DNA of 64,000 bases from UBA6107 sp964459385 (GTDB taxonomy: Bacteria > Chloroflexota > Anaerolineae > Anaerolineales > Anaerolineaceae): the NCBI GenBank assembly GCA_964459385.1, contig CAYWLG010000001.1:1-64000 (forward strand), given 5' to 3'. The position numbers and the translations under genes are program-made. Below, in pieces: positions 40,901-49,204 of the stretch (its first letter is position 1; each line of letters starts with the position of its first letter). Under the pieces are notes generated by a model. It ran no database searches. It was not told where the DNA came from and saw only the letters and a program-made list of their open reading frames with translations.

Positions 40901-41976
40901 CGCGCACCCAACTGCGCCTTTCAAGCGACGAATTACGACGCCTGCCCGATGGCGATAAAGATGTAAAAGCTGCCCTGTCAAATCAGATCAGTTCAGGGCT
41001 GATGATGCTGGCCATTACCCGCCTGATCGGCGCCTTCGAGCGCCGTCTGGATGACAGCCTGGGCATGCGCCCGGCGCAACTGGCCGACCTGGATTGGCGC
41101 GAGATCGTGGAGGGTCTTTCGGCGGCCCTGCGCAGCAGCCTGGAAAAACGCAGCGAGACCCTGCTGGCCGCACAGGGACCTATCAGCCAAAACATTGACA
41201 CCCTGCTTTCGCGCATGGGCGAATTCGACCCCGAAGATGACAACGATGTGGTGGATATGCTGATGGGCATGTCAATCGGCAACCGCATGGCCATCGATCC
41301 GCGCACCCACCAACGGGTGATGCGCCGCGTCACCCTGCTGAACTACATCTATCTGGCAGCCAGTTTTCTGGTCAATGCCTCCCCTGCCAGTATTACCGAC
41401 GAGATCCTCGATCATCTGACCGACGCGCAGGAGCGTTTGGAAGTGGTGTGGGGCAAGGTGGAATTTGAGCGTTTCAAGCTCTCTGACCTGCCGCTTTCGG
41501 CCTTCGATGCGCCCACGCGCAAGGCATTGAACGAAGCGTTGGGCGAAGAAGCCGTGGCCGCTCTGGAAAGCAAAAAGGGCAGCGAATTGAGCGAAGAAGA
41601 GATCGAATCGGTCGCCACCGTGCTGGGACGCCGCCTGCAGAACGGCATCTACCGGCATATTTTGGTGACCGTTTTCTCAGACCTGTGGGTCGATTATCTG
41701 ACCCGCATGGACGCGCTGCGCGTTTCGATCGGGCTGGAAGCCTACGCCCAACGTGACCCGCTGGTGCAGTACAAGAGCCAGGCCAGCGAAATGTTCCACA
41801 CCCTGCTGAGCGAAATCCGTGCCGGGGTGATCAGCCGCATGTACCTCTATCAACCGCGCCGTGCGACCACGCCCGAAAGCGTCGAGAAAGGCGCTGCCAA
41901 CCTGCCGGCGGCCACCGACAATCAACCCGCGGTGGATGCGGGTGGGGAAGGTAAGAAAAAACGCAAGCGTCACTAA
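37924..41976 (+). CDS. secA: Preprotein translocase ATPase SecA, unusually long
   Basis: A 1350-residue SecA, against 840-950 normally. The first nucleotide-binding domain has Walker A MRTGEGKTLVATLP (about residue 102) and IVDEVDNILIDEARTPLIIS (about 233). The second has ATNMAGRGVDIKLGG and IDNQLRGRAARQGDPGSSRF. Three differences stand out. About 90 extra residues lie between TTSVEHSERLS (505) and QHQVLNARKH (615). About 430 residues, rather than about 135, lie between LEYDDVLNDQR (817) and DLWVDYLTRMDALR (1253). The C-terminal zinc site is absent, the end being KKKRKRH. ATG 37924 is preceded by GAGGTGA. A TATAAT is at 37873-37878. Confidence 0.93.
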   Translation: MVLHSIARVFGGDPHKREIEKDALIVDQINGFEQEFEALSNDALKAKTSEFRQRLQEGESLDDLLPEAFATVREASKRTIGLRHYDIQMIGGMTLHQGKIAEMRTGEGKTLVATLPVYLNALTGKGVHVVTVNDYLARRDARWMAPIYDLLDLSVGVLQMAANTENGRKAFLVNLEKSNAREDAHQLEMVDRARAYQANIVYGTNSEFGFDYLRDNLTMSLAERVQRDHYYAIVDEVDNILIDEARTPLIISGPASEDTEWYVKMAQLVKQLNPEDYEVNEKDRQVSLTEVGEVHAEAILGQSLRDPERPEDITPEQARLWGYLEQSLKAQHLYRRNKDYIVQGGKVIIVDEFTGRLMPGRRWSEGLHQAVEAKENVNIEPENVTYATITIQNYFRMYEKLAGMTGTALTEAEEFDKIYKLDVLPIPMNLEYQASRSDSPLVLVEKKDAKGYPLHYYSRRGDNSGTPIFWRRQDFPDLVYRSEEGKLRAISSEIIHYYVKGQPLLVGTTSVEHSERLSLRLGAEPVRRLVQILMVRDAWIEKNNASPELEVKELTGLNRDLGEINTNELRQFSRQAGLTSINAEDPENLPRVLKLLDLGPEDKERLSAVLQGGIQHQVLNARKHDEESQIIARAGAFGAVTIATNMAGRGVDIKLGGELSEETIADVIRVLDSAGVADPYNMNNEARRKALQALTPDQYGIYEEAVQAFLNYFSDMEKVRALGGLHVIGTERHEARRIDNQLRGRAARQGDPGSSRFYLSLEDELMRLFGGVQMENLMGRLRVDPSLPIESGLIGRMVEQSQERVEGNNFDVRKHLLEYDDVLNDQRNRIYSERDRAFKKEDLHDDVTEILRSELQVRIPKALKDEEGPWKLLAYLEEVQPSMAFEQEGIRVPSFTMSEVVTEFHERYAKKNPGQDVKDILLELARETLNVENEHILSTSEGLFDKTRTSMEQILDERLDTLDTYFEGLQSGGEDGMPVRRPQEVLDEISGLTRTQLRLSSDELRRLPDGDKDVKAALSNQISSGLMMLAITRLIGAFERRLDDSLGMRPAQLADLDWREIVEGLSAALRSSLEKRSETLLAAQGPISQNIDTLLSRMGEFDPEDDNDVVDMLMGMSIGNRMAIDPRTHQRVMRRVTLLNYIYLAASFLVNASPASITDEILDHLTDAQERLEVVWGKVEFERFKLSDLPLSAFDAPTRKALNEALGEEAVAALESKKGSELSEEEIESVATVLGRRLQNGIYRHILVTVFSDLWVDYLTRMDALRVSIGLEAYAQRDPLVQYKSQASEMFHTLLSEIRAGVISRMYLYQPRRATTPESVEKGAANLPAATDNQPAVDAGGEGKKKRKRH

Positions 41977-41999
41977 AATGCAGTTGAAACGAGCCGCAA

Positions 42000-43118
42000 A
42001 TGCAGATTCCGCCCTTCAAACTGGAACGCTATTTCGCCCGATATGAATTTTCGGCGCGCTATCTGCTGTGCAGCTCGGACATCGAATCGGTGACCGTGCA
42101 AGACCTGCTCGATCTTGAACCCGGCGCAGAAGAACGCTTTAAACAGCACTGGCTGGGCTACACCGAATCGGCCGGGGCGCCCTCGCTGCGAGAAGCCATT
42201 CGTCAGCTCTATGAGGGCTTCTCGGCGGAACAGATTCTGGTGCACAGTGGGGCAGAAGAGGCGATCTACCTGTTCATGCACTCCATGCTGGCGGCGGGCG
42301 ACCATGTGATCGTGCACTGGCCCTGCTACCAGTCTCTGTTCGAGGTGGCGGCAAGTATTGGCTGTGAAGTGAGCTTCTGGCAGGCCCATGAAGAGCGGGG
42401 CTGGGCGCTTGACCTGGACGAACTGAAGGCGTTGCTCAAACCCAATACCAAAGCCATCGTGGTGAACACCCCCAATAACCCCAGCGGGTATTTAATGAAC
42501 CGGGACGAGTATCTGGTCCTGAACAAACTTGCCGCAGAACGCGGCATTCTGCTCTTTTCGGATGAGGTATATCGCGAATCGGAGTATGACCCGGCCGACC
42601 GCCTGCCCGCGGCCTGCGAGATCAACCCCACGGCGGTTTCACTGGGGGTGGTCTCCAAAACCTATGGGCTGCCCGGCCTGCGCATTGGCTGGGTTGCCAC
42701 GCAAAATCGTGAAGTTTACGCGCGCATGGCTGCGATGAAAGATTACACCAGCATCTGCAACAGTGCCCCCAGCGAGTTTCTGGCCGAAGTGGCGCTACGG
42801 CACCGCGAAGTGCTGGTGGGGCGCAACCTGCAACTACTGCACGACAACCTGGCAGTGTTAGACGGCTTCTTTGCCCGCCATGCCGATCAGTTTCGCTGGG
42901 TACGGCCGAAAGCCGGTTCGATCGCCTTTCCGAGGTTGCTGCAGGGCGAGATCGAAGCTTTTTGCCACGAACTGGTCACGCAGCAGGGGGTACTGCTGCT
43001 GCCCGGCACGCTTTATGGAGACGAGGGGAATCATTTCAGGATCGGTTACGGGCGCAAAAACATGCCCGCAGCGGTGCAAGAGCTGGAAGAATTTCTTAAA
43101 AAATGGCAAAATCCTTAA
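42000..43118 (+). CDS. PLP-dependent aminotransferase, class I/II
   Basis: A 372-residue fold-type I aminotransferase. The PLP Lys lies in VVSKTYGLPGLRIGWVA, with VNTPNNPSGYLM and LFSDEVYRE upstream as in aspartate-type aminotransferases and Arg in FRIGYGRKN near the C-terminus binding the substrate carboxylate. The substrate is not readable. It lies 23 bases after secA without a clear ribosome binding site. Confidence 0.88.
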   Translation: MQIPPFKLERYFARYEFSARYLLCSSDIESVTVQDLLDLEPGAEERFKQHWLGYTESAGAPSLREAIRQLYEGFSAEQILVHSGAEEAIYLFMHSMLAAGDHVIVHWPCYQSLFEVAASIGCEVSFWQAHEERGWALDLDELKALLKPNTKAIVVNTPNNPSGYLMNRDEYLVLNKLAAERGILLFSDEVYRESEYDPADRLPAACEINPTAVSLGVVSKTYGLPGLRIGWVATQNREVYARMAAMKDYTSICNSAPSEFLAEVALRHREVLVGRNLQLLHDNLAVLDGFFARHADQFRWVRPKAGSIAFPRLLQGEIEAFCHELVTQQGVLLLPGTLYGDEGNHFRIGYGRKNMPAAVQELEEFLKKWQNP

Positions 43119-43190
43119 AATCCGTTAATTTTTCAGAAAATTCGTACAAAATTCATTGACAAAAACCGATTAATTCCCCTTGGAATACGG

Positions 43191-43196
43191 TATAAT
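43191..43196 (+). promoter_or_regulatory. Promoter -10 of rpsA
   Basis: An isolated TATAAT preceded by CGG, about 106 bases before the chosen S1 start. A TTGACA at 43157-43162 is too far to be its -35. Confidence 0.45.
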
Positions 43197-43301
43197 CAAG
43201 TATTCAAGCGCCCATCTTCCTTCAAGATCACTCGTTGGAGGTTGGCAAGAGAACTTTTTGCGCGTGTGGGCATATCTTATCCGCCGGAGTGCATGAGACG
43301 T

Positions 43302-44672
43302 ATGGACAATCAAGACGCAAATCTCGAGAAGGGGTTATCTCCCGAGAATAACCAGAACGACAGCAACGAAATGGCATCTTTGCTGGAATCTGAGGGTGCA
43401 GGGATCGAATTTCCTGTACAGGGCGAGATCCGCAAAGGCATGATCGCCAGTATCACCCCAGGCCAGATTTTAGTCAGCGTTGGCGCAAAATCCGAAGGTG
43501 TCATCACCGGCAAAGAATATGAAATGATTCCGCCGGCAGAGCTTGCCGACTTGAAGATCGGGCAGGAAATTCCCGTTTACGTGGTTAACCCTGAAGATCA
43601 GAATGGCAACCTTGTGCTCTCTTATGTGCGCGCCCGTGAAGAACAGGGCTGGCAGATCGTTGACAAGATGCTCGGCACCAAAGAGGCCTATCACAGTTCC
43701 GTGATCGGCTTCAACAAAGGCGGTTTGATCGTGCCCGTGGGCGGGCTGCGCGGTTTCGTGCCCGCTTCGCAGATCAGCCTGACGCGCCGCTCTGAAATGT
43801 CGGGCGACACCCCCGAACAGCGTTGGAGCAAGATGATCGGGCAGGAAATTGACGTGGTCGTGATCGAAATCGACCGCGAACGCCGCCGCCTGATCCTTTC
43901 TGAACGACAGGCCAGCACCGAGACCCGCGAAAGCCTGAAAGAGCGCGTCATTGACGAGCTTAAAGAAGGCGAAGTTCGCAGCGGCCGTGTAACCAGCCTG
44001 GCAGATTTTGGTGTGTTCGTCAACATCAATGGCGCCGATGGTCTGGTTCATCTCTCTGAAATTTCCTGGGATCACATCAATCATCCCAGCGAGGTGTTGA
44101 AGGTCGGGCAGGAAGTCAAAGTAAAGGTCATCAGCGTGGATCGCGAGAAGAAACGCATCGGCCTTTCCATCCGCCAGTTGCAGTCTGACCCGTGGGATGA
44201 AAAAGCCGCCAACTTCCAGGTGGGACAGCTTGTTGAAGGCGCCATTACCCGTCTGACCAAGTTTGGGGCCTTTGCCCGCCTCACCGACGATGTGGAAGGC
44301 TTGATCCACATCTCTGAGATTAGCGAAAAACGCATCGAGCATCCCAAAGAGGTGCTCAAAGAAGGCGACACCGTCACCCTGCGCATCATCAAGATCGACC
44401 CGGGCAATCACCGCATCGGCTTGAGCCTGCGCCGTGTTGACTCGATGGCCTATGCTGACATGGACTGGCAGAGCCTGGCCGACGACATCCTTAACGGCGA
44501 CGATGAAGAAACAGCCGAAGTTAAAGTCAAAGAAGAAAAGAAACCCGCAAAGCCTGCCAAGGCCAAGAAGGTTGAAGAAGTAAAACCGGCCGAAGAGGTA
44601 AAAGAAGCGTCTGAAGCGAAAGAAGAACCTGAAGTAAAAGACGACGCTGAGCCTAAAGAAAGCGCCGAGTAG
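43302..44672 (+). CDS. rpsA: 30S ribosomal protein S1 (four S1 domains)
   Basis: A 456-residue RNA-binding protein. It has a short acidic N-terminus and four S1 (OB-fold) domains at about 37-110, 120-195, 205-280 and 295-370. The last two carry the clear motifs GRVTSLADFGVFVNINGADG with LVHLSEISW, and GAITRLTKFGAFARL with GLIHISEIS. A Lys/Glu/Pro/Ala-rich tail follows. Six S1 domains occur in E. coli, four in many other phyla. Starts at 43242 (TTG) and 43293 (ATG) are possible; 43302 follows GGAG by 12 bases. Confidence 0.93.
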   Translation: MDNQDANLEKGLSPENNQNDSNEMASLLESEGAGIEFPVQGEIRKGMIASITPGQILVSVGAKSEGVITGKEYEMIPPAELADLKIGQEIPVYVVNPEDQNGNLVLSYVRAREEQGWQIVDKMLGTKEAYHSSVIGFNKGGLIVPVGGLRGFVPASQISLTRRSEMSGDTPEQRWSKMIGQEIDVVVIEIDRERRRLILSERQASTETRESLKERVIDELKEGEVRSGRVTSLADFGVFVNINGADGLVHLSEISWDHINHPSEVLKVGQEVKVKVISVDREKKRIGLSIRQLQSDPWDEKAANFQVGQLVEGAITRLTKFGAFARLTDDVEGLIHISEISEKRIEHPKEVLKEGDTVTLRIIKIDPGNHRIGLSLRRVDSMAYADMDWQSLADDILNGDDEETAEVKVKEEKKPAKPAKAKKVEEVKPAEEVKEASEAKEEPEVKDDAEPKESAE

Positions 44673-44689
44673 TTTATTTGAACAAGGAT

Positions 44690-44719
44690 GAGCGCACCGG
44701 TTCCGGTGCGCTCTTTTTT
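44690..44719 (+). terminator. Terminator of rpsA
   Basis: GAGCGCACCGG (44690-44700) pairs with CCGGTGCGCTC (44703-44713) and is followed by six Ts. Confidence 0.92.
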
Positions 44720-44724
44720 ATCGA

Positions 44725-45822
44725 ATGCCTATGACCTATATCATTGATGCTCACGAAGATATTGCCTGCGGTGCCCTTTCGTTTAATCGCGATTACCGGC
44801 TCTCGGCGGCGGAGATTCGCCAAAGCGAATTAGGTACAGAATTTCCGATCTGGAACAACGGGCAAGCCACGCTGGGCTGGCCGGATTATCAGCAGGGCAA
44901 GGTGGCGGTGGTGTTTGCCACCCTGTTCATCGCCCCGGCCAAATACAGCGACGGCCCCTGGGACGTGATGGCTTACCGCGACCATGCCGAGGCGGCGAAG
45001 TTGTGGCAGGCACAGCTCGATTATTATCACCGTCTTTGCAACGAATCGCCCGATAAATTCAAACTGATCCTCAATCAGAAAGACCTGCATGAGGTGCTGA
45101 CCCCGTGGCAGGCCGGCACTACCGGCAACCACCCGGTGGGGTTGGTGCTTTCCATTGAAGGGGCTGAAGGGCTGCGTGAGCCGGCCGAACTGGCCGAGTA
45201 CCATGCTCAGGGTGTGCGCCTGGTGGGGCCTGTCTGGGCCGGAACGCGTTACTGCGGCGGCACTCTTGAAGAGCGGCCCTTTGATAAGGAAGGCTTTGAA
45301 CTGATGGAAGTGATGGCCTCGCTGGGCATTCCGCTGGATATCAGCCACATGCGCGAGCGGGCCGCCCTGACGGCGATTGACCGCTTTGAGGGGGTGGTTT
45401 ACGCCAGCCACGCCAACGCGCGTGTATTATTGAAAGGAAACACGATCAGTGAGCGGCATCTGACCGACCTGACCGTGCAGCGGCTATATGAGCGCGAGGG
45501 GGTGATCGGGGTGGTGCCTTTCAACCGTTTTTTGGTGCCCGATTGGACGCCTGCGGTGCCCCGGGAAACGGTCACGATCAAAAAGGTGATCGAACAAATC
45601 GATCATTACTGCCAGATCAAGGGAAGCTCCAAAGGGGTAGGGATCGGCTCAGACTTTGACGGCGGGTTTGGCTCGCCGCAGATTCCGCTGGAGATGGAAA
45701 CGATCGCCGACCTGCAAAAGATCGGCCCGGCTTTGACAGAAATCGGGTATACTGCTGTTGACATCAACAATATTTTCCACCAGAACTGGGAAGATACGCT
45801 GGAGAGGATATTACCGGCATGA
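44725..45822 (+). CDS. Membrane-type dipeptidase (peptidase M19)
   Basis: A 365-residue zinc dipeptidase. Metal ligands are visible: DAHEDIACGAL at the very N-terminus, Glu in LSIEGAEGL, His in DISHMRERA and VYASHANAR, and Asp in IGSDFDGGFG. The order fits renal-dipeptidase-like M19 enzymes, which cleave dipeptides with D- or L-residues. The start can only be ATG 44725 or 44731, since DAHED follows at once. It sits five bases after the T-tract of the rpsA terminator, so no ribosome binding site is present. It overlaps the next gene as ATGA. Confidence 0.92.
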   Translation: MPMTYIIDAHEDIACGALSFNRDYRLSAAEIRQSELGTEFPIWNNGQATLGWPDYQQGKVAVVFATLFIAPAKYSDGPWDVMAYRDHAEAAKLWQAQLDYYHRLCNESPDKFKLILNQKDLHEVLTPWQAGTTGNHPVGLVLSIEGAEGLREPAELAEYHAQGVRLVGPVWAGTRYCGGTLEERPFDKEGFELMEVMASLGIPLDISHMRERAALTAIDRFEGVVYASHANARVLLKGNTISERHLTDLTVQRLYEREGVIGVVPFNRFLVPDWTPAVPRETVTIKKVIEQIDHYCQIKGSSKGVGIGSDFDGGFGSPQIPLEMETIADLQKIGPALTEIGYTAVDINNIFHQNWEDTLERILPA

Positions 45823-46301
45823 GCCCCGAAAAACAACCATACGATATTGAGCTCAGCATCGAAGATAAACTGAATCAGGTGCCCCCACTGCACACCGTGC
45901 GCATCCGCTTCAGCCTGTATGGGGTGGGGCTGGGGCTGCTCATTTTCTTGCTGGGGGCCAAGCCTTCTTTGTTTGGGCTGGATCGCAGCCCGGTGGTGGG
46001 GTTCATCCAGATCGCCGTGATGCTCATTGGCCTGGCGATCATCAGCCTGTGCGGTTATTTTGCCGTGCATGCGCTGTGGCGACAGCAAATACCCTCGATC
46101 ACCGCCGATATTGGCTGGCGTCTGGTAAGCACGGGGTACGTGATCGCGCTGTTCTCAGGGATGGCCGATGTGTTCGGCATTGGCTCCCACCCGCTGCCGG
46201 GGGTGCCGTTCTTTGGGGTGTGGCAGGCGCGCGGCATGGAGATCGGCATCGGCTTCATCGCCATTGGTTTTATCATGATGTTCCCGTTCAAGCGCAATTA
46301 G
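45819..46301 (+). CDS. Small membrane protein of unknown function
   Basis: A 160-residue protein with a polar N-terminus (about 30 residues) and four predicted membrane helices near 32-48, 62-88, 105-122 and 140-156. It has no recognisable motif. It overlaps the dipeptidase stop by an ATGA junction, so it is likely co-translated with it, and ends before a convergent terminator. Confidence 0.75.
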   Translation: MSPEKQPYDIELSIEDKLNQVPPLHTVRIRFSLYGVGLGLLIFLLGAKPSLFGLDRSPVVGFIQIAVMLIGLAIISLCGYFAVHALWRQQIPSITADIGWRLVSTGYVIALFSGMADVFGIGSHPLPGVPFFGVWQARGMEIGIGFIAIGFIMMFPFKRN

Positions 46302-46342
46302 CCCTTTTCGATTTTCTTCAAATCCTATCGATATGTAAAAAT

Positions 46343-46373
46343 AATCCCTCTGCCGCTGTATGGCAAAGGGATT
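46343..46373. terminator. Hairpin between convergent genes
   Basis: AATCCCT (343-349 of this kilobase) pairs with AGGGATT (46367-46373), and TGCC with GGCA inside. T-rich or A-rich bases flank both sides. It separates the membrane protein gene from the reductase gene. Confidence 0.75.
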
Positions 46374-46403
46374 TGGTTGTTTTGATCGAAGGGTGACTTT
46401 GAC

Positions 46404-47741
46404 TTATTTTAGCTTCATCGCCTGGAACATTTCTTCGTTGGTATCGAACTTAAATTCAGGCAAGCCTAGCTGTTCCGCGCGGGCCTTTTCGGCGGCAGCG
46501 AGGGTTTGCAGGGCGGTTTTCGTCACGGGCAGGTAACCATTTTGGGCCAACTGCGGCGCCAAAGCAGGGATGTCTATGTGATGCCCGTCGGGTTCGGCTG
46601 CCAGATAGGCGAGGATGGCGCGGGCAGCGTACGTGCCATCACGGCGCGCCTGGCCGACCAGACCGGTGCTGGGTTTGCGGGCCCAACCGGCCACAAAGAC
46701 GCCTTTCTCGTTTTCGGGGTGAGCCGCATCGAAGACCTCGTACGAAGTGCCTTCGATGGGGTAGAGCGGGGTCGGGTTTTTGGCGTACTCGTTCCCCAGC
46801 ATGGGCAGGGCCAGATCGCCGCTCACTTTATCTCCGATGGCGAAAATGATGGTGTCGGCCGGTAATTCGATCCATTTGCCGCTGCCGATGGCCTTGGTTT
46901 CGCCTTCGTGCAGTTCCAGCGTGTTCTCTTCGAGCTGGATGCCGCTGACGGATTGATCAGCGGCGGCTAAAATCTTGGTCGGGGAATAAAGGAAGCGCAG
47001 GCGCCAGATGGGCCGGGAAAGCTTAGTGGGGCACTCGTCATAGGCGGCCTCGATCATCTCTGATTCTGCTTTGGGCATCTGGCAGATCGCTTCCATAACG
47101 GGGGTGATGCGTTGCACTTCCTGCTCAAAATCGGCTCGATCCAGGCATCCGATGATCGGTTCCAGTTCCTTCTTTTCAAACTTGACCTCGGCCAGACCAC
47201 GACGGGCCACCGTGGTGATCTCTTCTACCTGCGGCTGGGTGGTGAGGTAACGCACGATATCGGCCATCACGTTGCCAACACCGATGACTACAACGCGCTT
47301 GCCGATCTTCATCTGGCGCGAACTGTAAGGAGGCAAGTGATTGTAATGGTAGACCACCTCTTTGGCGTGATAGACCCCCAGGCTCTTCTCGCCCGGCAGG
47401 TTGAGCCACTTGGTGCCCTGCGCACCGGAGGTGACCAACACGGCTGAAAAGCCCGCCCGGCGCAGATCGTCCAGGCTCCAGGCCTGATCGGTGCCGATGG
47501 TGACATTGCCATAGTAAAAAACATTGGGCTGGCTGAGAATATCGTTGAATTGGGCACGCAAGCCGTCTTTGAGGCGGTATTTGTCAGGGTAAATGCCATA
47601 TTCGGCCAGCCCGCCGGGTTTGATGTCGCGGTTGAACAAGACCGCATTCACCCCCTTGCAGGCAAGCTCTCGTGCTGCAAACAGACCGGTAGGCCCGGCG
47701 CCGATGATGGCGACAGATGCTGGAGACGGTTCTTCAGGCAT
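46404..47741 (-). CDS. FAD-dependent ferredoxin-NADP reductase-like oxidoreductase
   Basis: A 445-residue flavoprotein of the adrenodoxin reductase/glutamate synthase small-subunit family. The FAD-binding motif is VAIIGAGPTGLFAARELACK at the N-terminus. The NADPH-binding motif is VVVIGVGNVMADIVRYL. The region around LVTSGAQGTKWLNLPGE and the final GWARKPSTGLVGQARRDG fit FprA-type enzymes, which pass electrons from NADPH to ferredoxin. The start 47741 (MPEEPSPAS) follows GGAGG; the upstream ATG at 47777 has no such site. Confidence 0.87.
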   Translation of the reverse strand: MPEEPSPASVAIIGAGPTGLFAARELACKGVNAVLFNRDIKPGGLAEYGIYPDKYRLKDGLRAQFNDILSQPNVFYYGNVTIGTDQAWSLDDLRRAGFSAVLVTSGAQGTKWLNLPGEKSLGVYHAKEVVYHYNHLPPYSSRQMKIGKRVVVIGVGNVMADIVRYLTTQPQVEEITTVARRGLAEVKFEKKELEPIIGCLDRADFEQEVQRITPVMEAICQMPKAESEMIEAAYDECPTKLSRPIWRLRFLYSPTKILAAADQSVSGIQLEENTLELHEGETKAIGSGKWIELPADTIIFAIGDKVSGDLALPMLGNEYAKNPTPLYPIEGTSYEVFDAAHPENEKGVFVAGWARKPSTGLVGQARRDGTYAARAILAYLAAEPDGHHIDIPALAPQLAQNGYLPVTKTALQTLAAAEKARAEQLGLPEFKFDTNEEMFQAMKLK

Positions 47742-47917
47742 TGATCCTCCGAGAAATTTCGGCAGAGATTGATGCACGGACGTTCAATTCACAAAGTGGA
47801 TGTTTTTGTACAAATTTCATCATAACGACTAATTATATTCGGTTTTACTTCACGACGGTTTGCGGTTATGCTATATTTAGGGTCAAATAAGTTTTATTGT
47901 TAACAATGCGAGGAAGC

Positions 47918-49204
47918 ATGTCTGAAGAATTGAAACAAGTCAAGTTAGCCAACGGGCTGCAGGTGAACCTCAAAGAGATCCATTCTGCACCGATCATCAG
48001 CCACTGGGTGTGGTACCGGGTGGGCTCACGCAACGAGACCGCTGGGCTTACGGGCATTTCTCACTGGGTAGAACACATGCAGTTCAAAGGGACGGCCAAA
48101 TTTCCGAACGGAATACTGGACCGGGCCATCAGCCGTGACGGCGGCATGTGGAATGCCTTCACTTTTTTGGATTGGACGACCTTTTTTGAGACCCTGCCGG
48201 CCGACAAGATCAGCCTGGCACTCGAACTGGAAGCCGACCGGATGGTGAACAGTGTTTATGACCCTGAAGAAGTGAATTCGGAACGTACCGTGGTCATATC
48301 AGAGCGGGAAGGCAACGAGAACGACCCGCTCTTCAAGCTGGACGAGCAGATGCAGGAAGCCGCCTTTACCCGGCACCCCTACCGCAACGAAGTGATCGGC
48401 AGCGTGACCGATCTGCGCGCCATCCAGCGCGACGATCTTTACCGGCATTACCGCAGCCATTACTGTCCGTCGAACGCCGTGCTGGCTCTGGCCGGTGATT
48501 TTGACAGCGAACAAATATTGCATGAGATCGAGAAAAATTACGGCTCTCTGCCCGCCGGAGAAGTGCATACGCACCAGCCCGAGCGTGAGGAGCCGCTGCA
48601 GGAAGAAAAACGGGTGGAAGTGAAGGGACCGGGCGAAACCACCTATCTGCTGCTCAATTACCGGGCACCGGCTGGCGGCGATGAAGATTTCTTTACCGTG
48701 TCGGTGCTGGACAGCCTGCTGAGCGGGCCAAGCAGTTTGAACATGTTCGGCGGTGGTGGAATCTCGAACAAGACCAGCCGTCTTTACCAGGCTTTGGTGG
48801 AGAAAGAATTTGCCATCAGCGTTTACGGCGGTTTGCAGGCCACCATTGACCCACATTTATACAGCATCAACCTGACCGTGCGGCCGGGGCGCAAGCCCGA
48901 GCAGGTGCTGAAGAACGTGGATCGTGAGATCGAGCGCGTGCAGCAAGACCTGGTCAGCCAGGCAGAGATCGACCGGGCGGTCAAGCAGGCGCGGGCGCTG
49001 TTTGCTTATGGCTCAGAAAACATCACCAACCAGGGGTTCTGGTTGGGATACGCAGAAATGTTCGCCAATTACGAATGGTTTACCCATTATGTCGAGCGCC
49101 TTAATGAGGTGACCCCGCAAATGGTGCGCGAGGCGGCGCAAAATTATCTGGCGAAAACGCGCAGGGTGGTGGGCATTTACCTGCCGCAGGAGGTGATGGC
49201 ATGA
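47918..49204 (+). CDS. M16 zinc peptidase, catalytic subunit
   Basis: A 428-residue pitrilysin-family protease. The zinc motif His-x2-Glu-His reads HWVEHMQFKGT near residue 50, with the third ligand Glu in SERTVVISEREGNEND. The second M16 half follows (about 190-370). The start at 47918 has GAGGA upstream; the in-frame ATG at 47897 does not. It is paired with the next gene, which lacks the zinc motif, as in heterodimeric M16B proteases. Confidence 0.93.
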   Translation: MSEELKQVKLANGLQVNLKEIHSAPIISHWVWYRVGSRNETAGLTGISHWVEHMQFKGTAKFPNGILDRAISRDGGMWNAFTFLDWTTFFETLPADKISLALELEADRMVNSVYDPEEVNSERTVVISEREGNENDPLFKLDEQMQEAAFTRHPYRNEVIGSVTDLRAIQRDDLYRHYRSHYCPSNAVLALAGDFDSEQILHEIEKNYGSLPAGEVHTHQPEREEPLQEEKRVEVKGPGETTYLLLNYRAPAGGDEDFFTVSVLDSLLSGPSSLNMFGGGGISNKTSRLYQALVEKEFAISVYGGLQATIDPHLYSINLTVRPGRKPEQVLKNVDREIERVQQDLVSQAEIDRAVKQARALFAYGSENITNQGFWLGYAEMFANYEWFTHYVERLNEVTPQMVREAAQNYLAKTRRVVGIYLPQEVMA

